A program made the translations under genes and the position numbers. This document shows positions 45,811 to 54,252 of a stretch of DNA of 64,000 bases, piece by piece (the first letter of the stretch is position 1; every line of letters starts with the position of its first letter). Origin of the DNA: Aridibacter famidurans (GTDB taxonomy: Bacteria > Acidobacteriota > Blastocatellia > Pyrinomonadales > Pyrinomonadaceae). The notes beneath the pieces are model-generated. The model made no database searches. It was given only the letters and a program-made list of their open reading frames with translations, and was not told the DNA's origin. Location: NCBI GenBank assembly GCA_024103495.1, contig JAGFIQ010000085.1, positions 47,020-111,019 of the forward strand, written 5' to 3'.

Positions 45811-46629
45811 TCATTCCCGCGTACCCGAAAGCCTGGTTCTCAGATATTCCTTCTCAAACATCGCCGGGTCAGGCTCGATGGAGTGATCGAGCTCGAGCTG
45901 CTCGATGGTGATCTTGGTGCGGTGGATGTGATTCGTGATGACGGTTTTCGATACCGTCGTCCGTCCGTCGAATTCGGCGGTCCCTTCGACCTCGAAGGTG
46001 CGAAGCAGCTTGCCCGTCGAATTGAAGAGCTCGAGCTTAGTTGGCAGATAGGTTTCCGCGTCGAAAAGCGCTACGATCCGATAGATCACCGAATCCCTTC
46101 CCTCTTTCAAAGTGCTCTCGACCTCGTACATCTTTCGGCCTTCTACCGTCTTCTCGGCTGCGAGTTCCGAATCGTACTTGTCCCATTCTCCCAGGAGTTC
46201 CTGCGTAGTCAGGCCGCCGAAGAACATCTTTCCGGTTCCGGTTTCGCGAAACCTCTCCTGCGATTCGACATACGTGATGTTGACGGCCGGCTCGCCGGGC
46301 TTCTCGATGGTCAGGCTCGCTATGTCCGAATCGTCTGTCGGCTCGATTACGCGGGTGAACGTGCGGGTCTCGTCTTTCTTCTGAAGCCTGAACGCTTCAA
46401 GAACATAAGTCTGTGTTCCGCCGTCCTCCTTCTCGACCGTCAGTCTCGCCTTGCTTCGCCGCATCGGAGCGGAGTCCCTCTTCAGGAATTCCGAAACGAT
46501 CTGGTTTCCGTCGAGCGCGGCGGATGTCGGCGATCCGTCCCGAAGCGCAGAGTTCTCGCCGCTTCCCCCCGGACAAGACCCAGAGATAAGCAGGACCGCC
46601 ACGGCCGTTAAAGAGAGAAGAAATTTCAT
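45811..46629 (-). CDS. Outer membrane lipoprotein-sorting protein-like (LolA-type fold)
   Basis: 272 aa with a signal peptide ending in a Cys (LLISGSCPGG), possibly lipidated though the lipobox is poor. The mature part follows the LolA-like sorting-protein family: RLTVEKEDGGTQTYVLEAF, TRTFTRVIEPTDDSDIASLTIEK, then YVESQERFRETGTGKMFFGG and a late strand series with NHIHRTKITIEQLELDHSI. Such proteins bind acyl chains or lipoproteins at the periplasmic face. It is the third gene of a minus-strand run, 9 bp downstream of the DUF5995-like gene. Confidence 0.78.
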   Translation of the reverse strand: MKFLLSLTAVAVLLISGSCPGGSGENSALRDGSPTSAALDGNQIVSEFLKRDSAPMRRSKARLTVEKEDGGTQTYVLEAFRLQKKDETRTFTRVIEPTDDSDIASLTIEKPGEPAVNITYVESQERFRETGTGKMFFGGLTTQELLGEWDKYDSELAAEKTVEGRKMYEVESTLKEGRDSVIYRIVALFDAETYLPTKLELFNSTGKLLRTFEVEGTAEFDGRTTVSKTVITNHIHRTKITIEQLELDHSIEPDPAMFEKEYLRTRLSGTRE

Positions 46630-46638
46630 AAGGAGTGA

Positions 46639-47490
46639 CTATCTGCAGATCCCGCGCCTTAAAAGCGGCTTTGGAAAGAACCTGCGGGATTCCGGATCGT
46701 GTTCAAGGACCGGCTGCGGTTCAAGAGTCGCGAGCGGCCGGTCGCTCATTCCCAGTTCGAATCCCTTCGCCCTCTTGAACCGCACCATCGAAGCAGCGCT
46801 CTTGAAGACGCTGTCGAAATCTTCGCTCGCGCCGGCCGGATCACGAACTGCAAGGTCCTTCCGAAGGTCCTCGGACGCCTCGTCGAAGACCTCGTCGAAC
46901 TTCCTGAACGCGGACCGAAGCACGGCATCCTCCACCCTTCGCTCATCGCGCATTTGCCTTACAAACCTGGGCACGTCATAGAGGATGTGCGCATCGACCC
47001 CCTCGTTGAGAATGTCGATCGATCTCTGCACACCCGGATCCGCCTCCGCCGCGGACGCAGCTTCGAAGAAAGGCTTCCAATGCTGCTCGACCGCGTTTCC
47101 CGCATCGTGCCTGTCCCGGTTGTTCTTGTACGCGTCGTAGAACCTCAGGATCATATCGAGCAGAACAGGGCCCTCCTCGCTGCCGTTCCTTAGCGCGAGA
47201 TCGAAGCCGTGGCGAGTCGTGTGGTAGTAGATCGTCGGAAAGAGCTCGACCGGATCCCCAGTTTTTAGGTATTTGTCCCTGCCCGCGGAAAGTTCCTCAA
47301 GAACGCTTGAAACGCTGCCGGCCAATGCGAGACCTGTCCCGTCATCGCGGCTGAAGAAACGGTCGTAAGGGGTTTCCGGGGCCGAGGGATCGCAGACGGG
47401 GATCGCGGCAGCATTCGGCCTTGCCTTTCCCGCAGTACAGGCGGCCGAAACCAGCAAGAAAAGCAGGAGCGGCAAACCGATCGATCTCAT
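46639..47490 (-). CDS. DUF5995-like lipoprotein
   Basis: 283 aa from ATG 47490, which overlaps the upstream TGA (ATGA). Signal peptide with lipoprotein-type ending LLVSAACTAG. The mature protein is helical with YDRFFSR, TIYYHTTRHGFDLALRN, LDMILRFYDAYKNNRDRHD and GVDAHILYDVPRFV, which resemble the DUF5995 family (all-alpha, metal-like HxxYD arrangement). Function unknown. Coupled translation with the upstream NTF2-like lipoprotein suggests the two act together. Confidence 0.68.
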   Translation of the reverse strand: MRSIGLPLLLFLLVSAACTAGKARPNAAAIPVCDPSAPETPYDRFFSRDDGTGLALAGSVSSVLEELSAGRDKYLKTGDPVELFPTIYYHTTRHGFDLALRNGSEEGPVLLDMILRFYDAYKNNRDRHDAGNAVEQHWKPFFEAASAAEADPGVQRSIDILNEGVDAHILYDVPRFVRQMRDERRVEDAVLRSAFRKFDEVFDEASEDLRKDLAVRDPAGASEDFDSVFKSAASMVRFKRAKGFELGMSDRPLATLEPQPVLEHDPESRRFFPKPLLRRGICR

Positions 47491-48035
47491 TTCCCTGAAC
47501 CTACGTCTTTTTCGCCGGCAAGTTCGATCGGCACTCCTATGTACTCGTCGACTATCTGCCATTTTCCTTCTCTTCGGATAAAACTACCGCCGCCTGCGTA
47601 GGTGCCCTTGAACGCCTCGCCGTCCAGCTCGGCATCGAGTTCCACCGTGGCGGAGACAACCGCGAAGTCTCCCAGGTGCCGCAGATCGATCCCGATCATC
47701 CTTACGTCTTTGATCTTCACCGAGCCGTTCCGTATGACCTCGAGCGCCGTGTTCTTGTCCAGCAGCCGCCCGTTAGGAAGCCGGAAACGGAACTCGTCCG
47801 CATATACGCTCCGAAGGATCTCGAGGTCCTTTTGCCTGAAGGCGCGGGTGGAACGCCTCATAAGGTCCGTGATCTCCTTGAGCGTACGCTGTTCGTTTTG
47901 AACCCCGGTTTCGGTGCTTGGCCTCGCAGTCGAGCATGCAACACCTGAAAACAACGCCAACCACAATGCGAGCAAGCATTTGAAGAAAGACGATGTTGTT
48001 CGGGGAAGGTTTTGACTTGGAAATCGAATTCCCAT
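47487..48035 (-). CDS. NTF2-like (DUF4440) lipoprotein
   Basis: 182 aa. N-terminal signal segment FKCLLALWLALFSGVACST with a candidate lipidation Cys34. The mature part is a DUF4440-type NTF2 fold: LKEITDLMRRSTRAFRQKDLEILRSVYADEFRF, then strands including VVSATVELDAELDGEAFKG and the closing KWQIVDEYIG. Probable outer-surface or periplasmic ligand-binding protein. First gene of the minus-strand trio and divergent from the ABC operon with only 28 bp between start codons, so the two promoters must overlap. Confidence 0.75.
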   Translation of the reverse strand: MGIRFPSQNLPRTTSSFFKCLLALWLALFSGVACSTARPSTETGVQNEQRTLKEITDLMRRSTRAFRQKDLEILRSVYADEFRFRLPNGRLLDKNTALEVIRNGSVKIKDVRMIGIDLRHLGDFAVVSATVELDAELDGEAFKGTYAGGGSFIRREGKWQIVDEYIGVPIELAGEKDVGSGK

Positions 48036-48063
48036 AAATTATCGACGACCTGAACAGTACCTG

Positions 48064-48768
48064 ATGGGCAGTGAAAGCATATTAGAATTCCGTTCGGTTT
48101 CCAAGGTTTTCGGCGGCGGTGAAGGGGTTAAGGCCGTCAATGACATCACTTTCTCGATCGGGAGGGGCGATTCATTGGCGATCATGGGGCCGTCGGGATC
48201 GGGAAAGTCCACCATCCTCAACCTTGCCGCAGGTCTCGATACCCCGACAAGCGGTTCTATCCTCGTCAGAGGAAATGACATTTCGAATCTCAGCGACCGC
48301 GAGCTAACGGGTCTCCGCCGGACCGAGATCGGAATGATCTTTCAGACCTTCAACCTCCTCCCGACACTCACCGCGCTCGAGAATGTTTCGTTGCCGCTCC
48401 GTCTACAGGGAATCTCACAAAAGGAAAGCGAGCGACGGTCAGACGAGCTTCTGGAGATCGTCGGGCTGACGGAAAGAAGATCGCATCTTCCCGACGAGAT
48501 GTCGGGCGGAGAAAGGCAGAGGGTGGCGATCGCTCGCGCGATAGTCGCGAATCCCGTAATCCTGCTCGCCGACGAACCCACCGGAAACCTCGACACCGCG
48601 TCGGGGATCAAGGTCCTGGAGACGATAAAACATCTGAACGACGAATATGGAACGACCGTGGTCCTGGTCACTCACGACCGCAGCGCCGCCTCGTACTGCG
48701 CCAGCGTGATGACGATAGTCGACGGCAGACTGGGGTCGTCGGCGGACACGGCGCCGGATCGGCAATAA
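48064..48768 (+). CDS. MacB/LolD-type ABC transporter ATP-binding protein
   Basis: 234 aa. Walker A GPSGSGKST, Q-loop FQTFNLLPTLTALENV, signature MSGGERQRVAIARA, Walker B VILLADEPTGNLD and H-loop THDRS. The FQTFNLLP and GNLD sequences are typical of ATPases that pair with FtsX-like permeases (MacB/LolD/AttE). The permease starts 13 bp downstream and an AttH-like lipocalin follows, giving an AttEFGH-like operon. No clear ribosome site, and the ATG is only 28 bp from the divergent gene start. Confidence 0.93.
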   Translation: MGSESILEFRSVSKVFGGGEGVKAVNDITFSIGRGDSLAIMGPSGSGKSTILNLAAGLDTPTSGSILVRGNDISNLSDRELTGLRRTEIGMIFQTFNLLPTLTALENVSLPLRLQGISQKESERRSDELLEIVGLTERRSHLPDEMSGGERQRVAIARAIVANPVILLADEPTGNLDTASGIKVLETIKHLNDEYGTTVVLVTHDRSAASYCASVMTIVDGRLGSSADTAPDRQ

Positions 48769-48781
48769 CGGGAGAGATCTT

Positions 48782-51337
48782 ATGCTAGGCGGTTTGGCGC
48801 TGGTAACAAGGCGGCAGTGGAAGGGGCACAAGCTCAGGACCTTGCTGACCGTGTTCGGCATTGCCATCGGCGTCGCGACTTACTTCGCGGTTCAGGCATC
48901 TACCCACACCATTTTCAGAGCGTTCGAGAAAACCACCGAGAAGATCGCGGGAAAAGCCGAGATACAGGTCTTCGCGGGGGAGACCGGGTTTGACGAGAAG
49001 TATCTTGCTGCCGTCCGCGACACGCAGGGCGTCGCAGTCGCAGAACCGGCCCTCGAAATGATCGGGAAGACCGAATCCGGCGAAAGCCTCCTTCTAATCG
49101 GGCTCGACACGACAAGCGACCTCGAGCTTCATTCCGAGATCGTCCCCGAACAGCTTGTTTCGATAGACGACCCTCTCAAGTTCATCAACGAGCCGGATTC
49201 GATAGCCGTCTCGCGCGAATTTGCCGAGCGCAAGGGTCTCGCGGAGAACTCCGTCCTGAAACTCAGGACCCAATCCGGCACAAAGGAATTTACCGTCCGA
49301 GGGTTTTTCAAGCCCGTCGGAGTGGGCGAGTTATTCGGCGGCAATGTCGCTGTTATGGACCTCTACTCGATGCAGGGGGTGTTCGGCCGCGAAGGGCTGA
49401 TCGACCGCATCGACCTCAAAACAGACGACTCGGCCTCGGTTGAAGATACGATCGGTCAGCTTCGGGAGAAACTCCCCGCCGGCATCGAGACGTCACGGCC
49501 CGAACAGCGCGGAAAGGCGATGGCCACGGCGCTCGCAGGCGTCGAGACCGGGCTTGGCCTTATGAGTTTCCTCGCCCTCGCGATAAGCCTGTTCATCGTC
49601 TTCAACTCGTTCTACGTCAGCGTCAGCCAGCGCTGGAAGGAGATCGGAGTGCTGCGGGCTCTCGGCGTTCCCAGATTCGGCGTCCAGGCAATGTTCCTCG
49701 GCGAGGCCGCTCTGCTCGGGCTTCTCGGTTCGATCATAGGAGTGGTCCTCGGTTACTTTCTTGCGATCGGCGCTATCCGGACGCTCAGCGCCGTCAGCGC
49801 CGCAAGCTACGGACTCGTTACGACGGCCGACCTACCATCGCTTGATCCGTGGAACGCCGTTCTCGCGATCCTGATCGGCACAGCGGCGTCGGTCTTCGGA
49901 GCGCTCTTACCGGCGCGCCGGGCCGCAATCGCCGATCCTGCGGCGGCGCTCCGGAATATCGAGGCCCGTGGCAGAGGCAAGGAACTGAATCCGCTTCGCA
50001 TTGCGGCGGGAGTGCTTTCGGTGTCCGGCGGGCTCGCATTCACGCTTTTCGCTACTCCTGCCGTCGGCACGTTCGTACAGGTCGGTTACTGGATGGCGAT
50101 CCTGCTCGGAATGGTCCTGCTTCTCCCGGTCTTTGTGTACGCATCGGCGAGACTCCTGAGGCCCCTCATGAACCGCCTGTTCGGTGCGGAGGGGATGCTC
50201 GCTGTCGAAGCGATGGCGCGTGCTCCGAAGCGCACGACCGCGACCGTCGGCGCACTGATGATCGGGCTTTCGTTCGTGATCAGCAACGGCGCGCTGATCG
50301 ACAGCCAGAAGGCCGCTCTCAGCCGATCCCTGAACCGTTCCGTCAATGCCGATTACTTTGTCACTAATTCCGATCAGATACGCTCCAGGACATACCACTT
50401 CAGCGAGGATCTGGCCGACCGGGTCGCATCCGTCGAAGGCGTCGCGCGGGCCGAGAACCTGCGGGTGACATCCCTGAAATATGGCGGACGCGAGGTGGCT
50501 TTGCTCGCGCACGATATGGATGGATGGCTGACGAGGTCGCCCGACGCTCTCGATCAAGGCGACGCCCGGGCCGTCCGCGAGAGAATGTCGGCCGGCGAAG
50601 GATTTCTCGTATCCGAGAATTTCGCGCTTCGGTTCGGGGTCGCCCTTGGCGACCGCATCACGCTCGAGAGCCCGGGCGGAGACGTCACGCGCGAGGTCCT
50701 GGGCGTGCTCGAATACTACCAGTCCGAGGTCGGCACGGTCTTCCTCGACCGGAAACTCTACAAAGAATACTGGGGCGACGATACGCTCGACTACATCCTG
50801 ATCACCGCCGCGGAGGGCGCCGACCGGCGGGCACTGAAAGCGGGGATCGAAGAGGCTGTCGCGGGCGAACAGCAAGTATTCGTTTACAGCCACGAAGAAT
50901 ACAGGAACTGGGTGATGGGGCTGATCGACCAGTTCTTCGGCCTCAACTACGTGCAGATGGTGATCGCGATAATGATCGGAGGCCTGAGCCTGATCAACAC
51001 GATGGTGATCTCTGTCTCCGAACGAAAGCAGGAGCTGAGCATCCTCAGGGCGTTAGGCGGATTCAGGAGCCAGGTCGGAAAGATGATCGTTCTTGAATCG
51101 ATCGCCATCTCTTTCGTCGGAATCCTGACCGGATTCGTGGCGGGTCTTCTCAACGCCTATTGCACGCTCAACATCTCGGTCGTCGCCGTCGCGGGGTTCA
51201 GGCTTCCGTTCCGTTTCCCGTTCACGCTCTTGCTCGCCGCGATCCCTCTGGTTGTGGCCGTCGCCGCGATCTCCGCGTGGTACCCGGCGCGAAAGGCCGC
51301 GCGTCTGAACGTCGCGGAGGGTCTCGTTCACGAATAG
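48782..51337 (+). CDS. FtsX-like ABC transporter permease (AttFG/DevC-like)
   Basis: 851 aa with GGGAGA before the ATG. Two FtsX-type halves each have four helices: first anchor LLTVFGIAIGVATYFAVQAS then a large periplasmic MacB_PCD domain (about 40-240), three helices around 255-390; then a second set with PKRTTATVGALMIGLSFVIS, a second periplasmic domain, and QMVIAIMIGGLSLINTMVIS to the end (WYPARKAARLNVAEGL). Such permeases do not import but extrude lipoproteins, lipids or peptides, or transmit force (mechanotransmission). Works with the ATPase upstream. Confidence 0.93.
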   Translation: MLGGLALVTRRQWKGHKLRTLLTVFGIAIGVATYFAVQASTHTIFRAFEKTTEKIAGKAEIQVFAGETGFDEKYLAAVRDTQGVAVAEPALEMIGKTESGESLLLIGLDTTSDLELHSEIVPEQLVSIDDPLKFINEPDSIAVSREFAERKGLAENSVLKLRTQSGTKEFTVRGFFKPVGVGELFGGNVAVMDLYSMQGVFGREGLIDRIDLKTDDSASVEDTIGQLREKLPAGIETSRPEQRGKAMATALAGVETGLGLMSFLALAISLFIVFNSFYVSVSQRWKEIGVLRALGVPRFGVQAMFLGEAALLGLLGSIIGVVLGYFLAIGAIRTLSAVSAASYGLVTTADLPSLDPWNAVLAILIGTAASVFGALLPARRAAIADPAAALRNIEARGRGKELNPLRIAAGVLSVSGGLAFTLFATPAVGTFVQVGYWMAILLGMVLLLPVFVYASARLLRPLMNRLFGAEGMLAVEAMARAPKRTTATVGALMIGLSFVISNGALIDSQKAALSRSLNRSVNADYFVTNSDQIRSRTYHFSEDLADRVASVEGVARAENLRVTSLKYGGREVALLAHDMDGWLTRSPDALDQGDARAVRERMSAGEGFLVSENFALRFGVALGDRITLESPGGDVTREVLGVLEYYQSEVGTVFLDRKLYKEYWGDDTLDYILITAAEGADRRALKAGIEEAVAGEQQVFVYSHEEYRNWVMGLIDQFFGLNYVQMVIAIMIGGLSLINTMVISVSERKQELSILRALGGFRSQVGKMIVLESIAISFVGILTGFVAGLLNAYCTLNISVVAVAGFRLPFRFPFTLLLAAIPLVVAVAAISAWYPARKAARLNVAEGLVHE

Positions 51338-51349
51338 CTAATACAGGAT

Positions 51350-52477
51350 ATGCTACGGCTGATACGCGAATCGTTTGTCCAGGACCGAACGGCGCTGTTC
51401 GAGAACTCCGCACGGGCCATTTTACGTCCGGCCGGGACTGGGCGGCCTTGCCGCGGGCAGATCGCTCTGCCCGACGATCTTCGTCCGCATTCAGACGCTC
51501 AAACGGAATGGTGGTTTTACACAGCGCACTGCGAAACAGAAGGCGGGTCGAGATTTGGATTCGAGCTCGTCTTCTTCAGGCGCAGGACAGACCACGACCG
51601 GATAGGTTTTCTGCCTTTGAAGTACCTTGCCAATCCAATGTATGCCGCGCACTTCGCGTTCACGAATATCGACGAAGGACGGTTCTTATACTCTGACCGG
51701 AGGGGTTCGGGCGGAATGCTCGGCCACCCGTCCGCGGCCTCGGACAGCGAATTCGAGATTAGGGTGGGGGACTGGAACGCAAGTGGCGATGAGAAGCGCC
51801 ATCGCCTGTGTGCTTCGATCGGGAAAGATCTCGTGATCGATGCCCGTCTGGAATCCGCAAAGCCTGTCGTTCTAAACGGCCACCGCAATGCGGCCGGGTC
51901 TTCGAGACATTTCTCGTTCACGCGAATGTTGACAAGCGGGACCATCCGGCGAGGGACTGGATCTGAACGCTTCGAAGGGACGGCCTGGATGGACCGGGAA
52001 TACGGGACCTGGTTCCAGAGGCACTGGGACTGGTTCAGCATTCAGCTGGAAAACGGCTGCGAGTTGATGCTTTACATCTTCCGCGACGTTTCCGGCCGGC
52101 CCATGGATACCTCGCACGGAAATTTCATCGGAGCTTCCGGAAGATGCCAAAGCCTTTCGTTCGGGGATTTTCAGATTACGGCCAAGAGGATCTGGACAAG
52201 CGCCAGAACAGGGACCGAGTACCCTTCCGGTTGGAAGATCTCTGTGCCCTCGCTGAAGATCGAGCTCGATCTGGAACCGTTCGTGGAGGACCAGGAACTG
52301 AACACTGCGAGATCGACGATGGTGGTCTACTGGGAAGGCGCGTGCTCGGTAACGGGAAGTGTCGAGGGGAAAGAGTGCGGTGGGAACGCCTACGTCGAGC
52401 TCGTCGGGTACGACAACGTATCGGAAGGCCTGTCGCCGCTGAACTTTTTAAGGGGGCTGTGGCCGCGTCGGAAGTAG
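51350..52477 (+). CDS. AttH/CrtC-like lipocalin-fold protein
   Basis: 375 aa, starts 12 bp after the permease. Motifs of the hydroxyneurosporene synthase (CrtC)/AttH family: HSDAQTEWWFYTAHCETEGG, FGFELVFFRRR near the N-terminus, then FEGTAWMDREYGTWFQRHWDWFSIQL and CELMLYIFRDVSG. The fold is a double lipocalin barrel that binds hydrophobic ligands. No obvious signal peptide is seen in this frame. In attEFGH-type operons this protein accompanies an ABC exporter, so a lipid or terpenoid ligand handled by the exporter is likely. Its 3' end overlaps the edge of a small remnant on the other strand. Confidence 0.88.
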   Translation: MLRLIRESFVQDRTALFENSARAILRPAGTGRPCRGQIALPDDLRPHSDAQTEWWFYTAHCETEGGSRFGFELVFFRRRTDHDRIGFLPLKYLANPMYAAHFAFTNIDEGRFLYSDRRGSGGMLGHPSAASDSEFEIRVGDWNASGDEKRHRLCASIGKDLVIDARLESAKPVVLNGHRNAAGSSRHFSFTRMLTSGTIRRGTGSERFEGTAWMDREYGTWFQRHWDWFSIQLENGCELMLYIFRDVSGRPMDTSHGNFIGASGRCQSLSFGDFQITAKRIWTSARTGTEYPSGWKISVPSLKIELDLEPFVEDQELNTARSTMVVYWEGACSVTGSVEGKECGGNAYVELVGYDNVSEGLSPLNFLRGLWPRRK

Positions 52478-52598
52478 ATGGCCCAACGCCCCGGCCGTAA
52501 GCAGTTTCGCCTGAACCAGATCGACCGATTCGTTGTAGGCCTTGAACACGCTGAAGAATTGGTCTTCTGTGAACGGAAGCTGCTTCTTTCGGGTTGTG
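52478..52598 (-). pseudogene. Possible remnant of a DUF6064-like gene 5' end
   Basis: Minus-strand translation just upstream of the AttH-like stop reads KKQLPFTEDQFFSVFKAYN, ESVDLVQAKLLTAGALG. The start resembles the DUF6064 membrane-protein N-terminus (LPFTxEQFFxVFxxYNxAVWPAQ), but the following membrane part is missing and no ATG precedes it (an in-frame TAG lies upstream). A short decayed fragment is the simplest explanation; chance similarity cannot be excluded. Confidence 0.4.
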
Positions 52599-52968
52599 CT
52601 TTGCTACTCCAACAACTATCAGCCGGAGGCCGCCCAAACTGGGCACTTGTCTGAGGCCGATCTCTCAAGAGGGGAGGAGCGAATGCATTTTATCGATCGC
52701 AGTTTCCGGCTCCGTAGGAGTCAAATGTCTGTAGCACCGGAACGCAAACGATGAAACCAGCCCCATAGGGGCTGAATTCCGGATGAGCAGATCGCGCTCC
52801 TGACGGAGCGCGGCTAGATTTTTGAGATCGTCTTTCTACAAACATCGATCGCGTTTCCGGCTCCGTAGGAGCCAAAGAACACCGACCTGGCAAGCGAGGA
52901 CGCAGGGCCACCTCAGTTTACAATCTTCACCGAATCAGCCCCCAAATCCAGCACGAAAAGAGCGAAGG
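52599..52968. repeat. GGCTCCGTAGGAGCC repeat cluster
   Basis: Two copies of the motif: GGCTCCGTAGGAGTCAAATG (52709-52728) and GGCTCCGTAGGAGCCAAAGA (52859-52878), with GCCCCATAGGGGC (52763-52775) and CGCGCTCCTGACGGAGCGCG (52793-52812) between. No gene. Confidence 0.72.
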
Positions 52969-54009
52969 CTACTGGAAGTTGTAGACGATGGTGCCAGAAA
53001 CCTCTACCGGAACGCCTTCGTCCAACGTAGGGTTGAATCTGGCCCGCCTGGCGGCATCGACAGCTGCAGATCTGAGAAGCGGATGACCGGACACGGCATT
53101 GGCTGAGATCAAATCCCCGTCCTTGGAGATTACGACGGCAACGTTCACCACTCCCGAAGCGCCGACCGCTCTCGCCGCTGCAGGGTACTCAGGAGCAGGA
53201 AGATCTATCGCCAACTCATTCAATACACCCTTCGCAATCCGTTTCGGTGCAGAAGGCGGCGACCTCTCCTCAACTTCAGAGACTTTCATGCTAGTGTCGC
53301 CCCCTTCATCTGAAGTCGGAGCTTGGGGCTCCGGCTCCATCATCTCGTCTTCTTCGGCGACCTGCGAAAGCCGTCCTGCAACAACCTCGAACTCGCGGAC
53401 GATGCCGGAGACCTCGATCTGCAATTTCCGGTTGTAAATCCCCGCTACGCGGACGACTGTCCCGGCCGCCAGCCGTTCGTCCAAAAGAAGCCGGAACCTC
53501 TCCCCTGCATTCTCGAACACCGCGAGGTGGGTCGAGCGCGGTTCGGTCCCGACGCCAAGCGAATACGCGGCGGCGATGTCCTCGTCACCGTCGCCGTCAA
53601 GATCGCCCTTGGCTTCCGACCGGAGATCTTTCAGTTCCGTCAGACCGCGGTCCCTTACGCTCTTCGGCGACTTTGTGATCACTGCCGCGATGTGCTCGTC
53701 GACGGCGCTTCTCTCAGCCGCGATCTTTATATCGGCCTGCGGTTTAAATAGATCTCCTTCACTTTCCGCCAGACGGCTCTTCAAGACCCAGCCGCGAAAC
53801 TCCCTGAATGACACGTACAGCCAGTCGCTTCCTTCCTCGCTGCGGATCGGTTCGACGACTGCCCCCGAAGGGATCTCAACGATCAGGGTCGAGTCGGTGT
53901 CCGGCGCGCTCATCAGCCTCGCGGGCCCGCCTTTCACCGAGAAGGCGGATTGCGCGAAACCGGACGCGGTCAGCGCCAGAACGATAATAACAAGAAGCGT
54001 GATCTTCAT
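52969..54009 (-). CDS. Secreted SH3-like and TonB C-terminal domain protein
   Basis: 346 aa. Signal peptide MKITLLVIIVLALTASGFAQ. Residues ~22-80 form a bacterial SH3-like domain (PSGAVVEPIRSEEGSDWLYVSFREFRGWV). A middle section contains an acidic repeat-like loop DLDGDGDEDIAAAYSLG, resembling an EF-hand/FG-GAP calcium loop. The last ~90 residues are a TonB C-terminal domain (PAPEYPAAARAVGASGVVNV, then AAVDAARRARFNPTL and GTIVYNFQ). There is no N-terminal TonB membrane/proline anchor as in energy transducers, so the protein is presumably periplasmic. Its C-terminal domain is a paralog of that in the next gene. Confidence 0.82.
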   Translation of the reverse strand: MKITLLVIIVLALTASGFAQSAFSVKGGPARLMSAPDTDSTLIVEIPSGAVVEPIRSEEGSDWLYVSFREFRGWVLKSRLAESEGDLFKPQADIKIAAERSAVDEHIAAVITKSPKSVRDRGLTELKDLRSEAKGDLDGDGDEDIAAAYSLGVGTEPRSTHLAVFENAGERFRLLLDERLAAGTVVRVAGIYNRKLQIEVSGIVREFEVVAGRLSQVAEEDEMMEPEPQAPTSDEGGDTSMKVSEVEERSPPSAPKRIAKGVLNELAIDLPAPEYPAAARAVGASGVVNVAVVISKDGDLISANAVSGHPLLRSAAVDAARRARFNPTLDEGVPVEVSGTIVYNFQ

Positions 54010-54252
54010 ATTTCCTCCTAAATGGCCGCGGATCGCTCACGAACTTAGAGAACGCCAAACGAAGACAACCGCATTCTATCACTAAGTTTAGGGGAATTGT
54101 TTGGACCCGGTACTAACCTCTCCGGAGCCCTCGAATGATGTGATCCGATTGAAGCCCACGTTCCTTTTGAACACATCCGGTTTCTTCCAGTCTCTCCGGG
54201 TGATGACGTCCCGGATGCCATCGGTCAAGAATGAGGTTCGCGCGGAGAGAGA

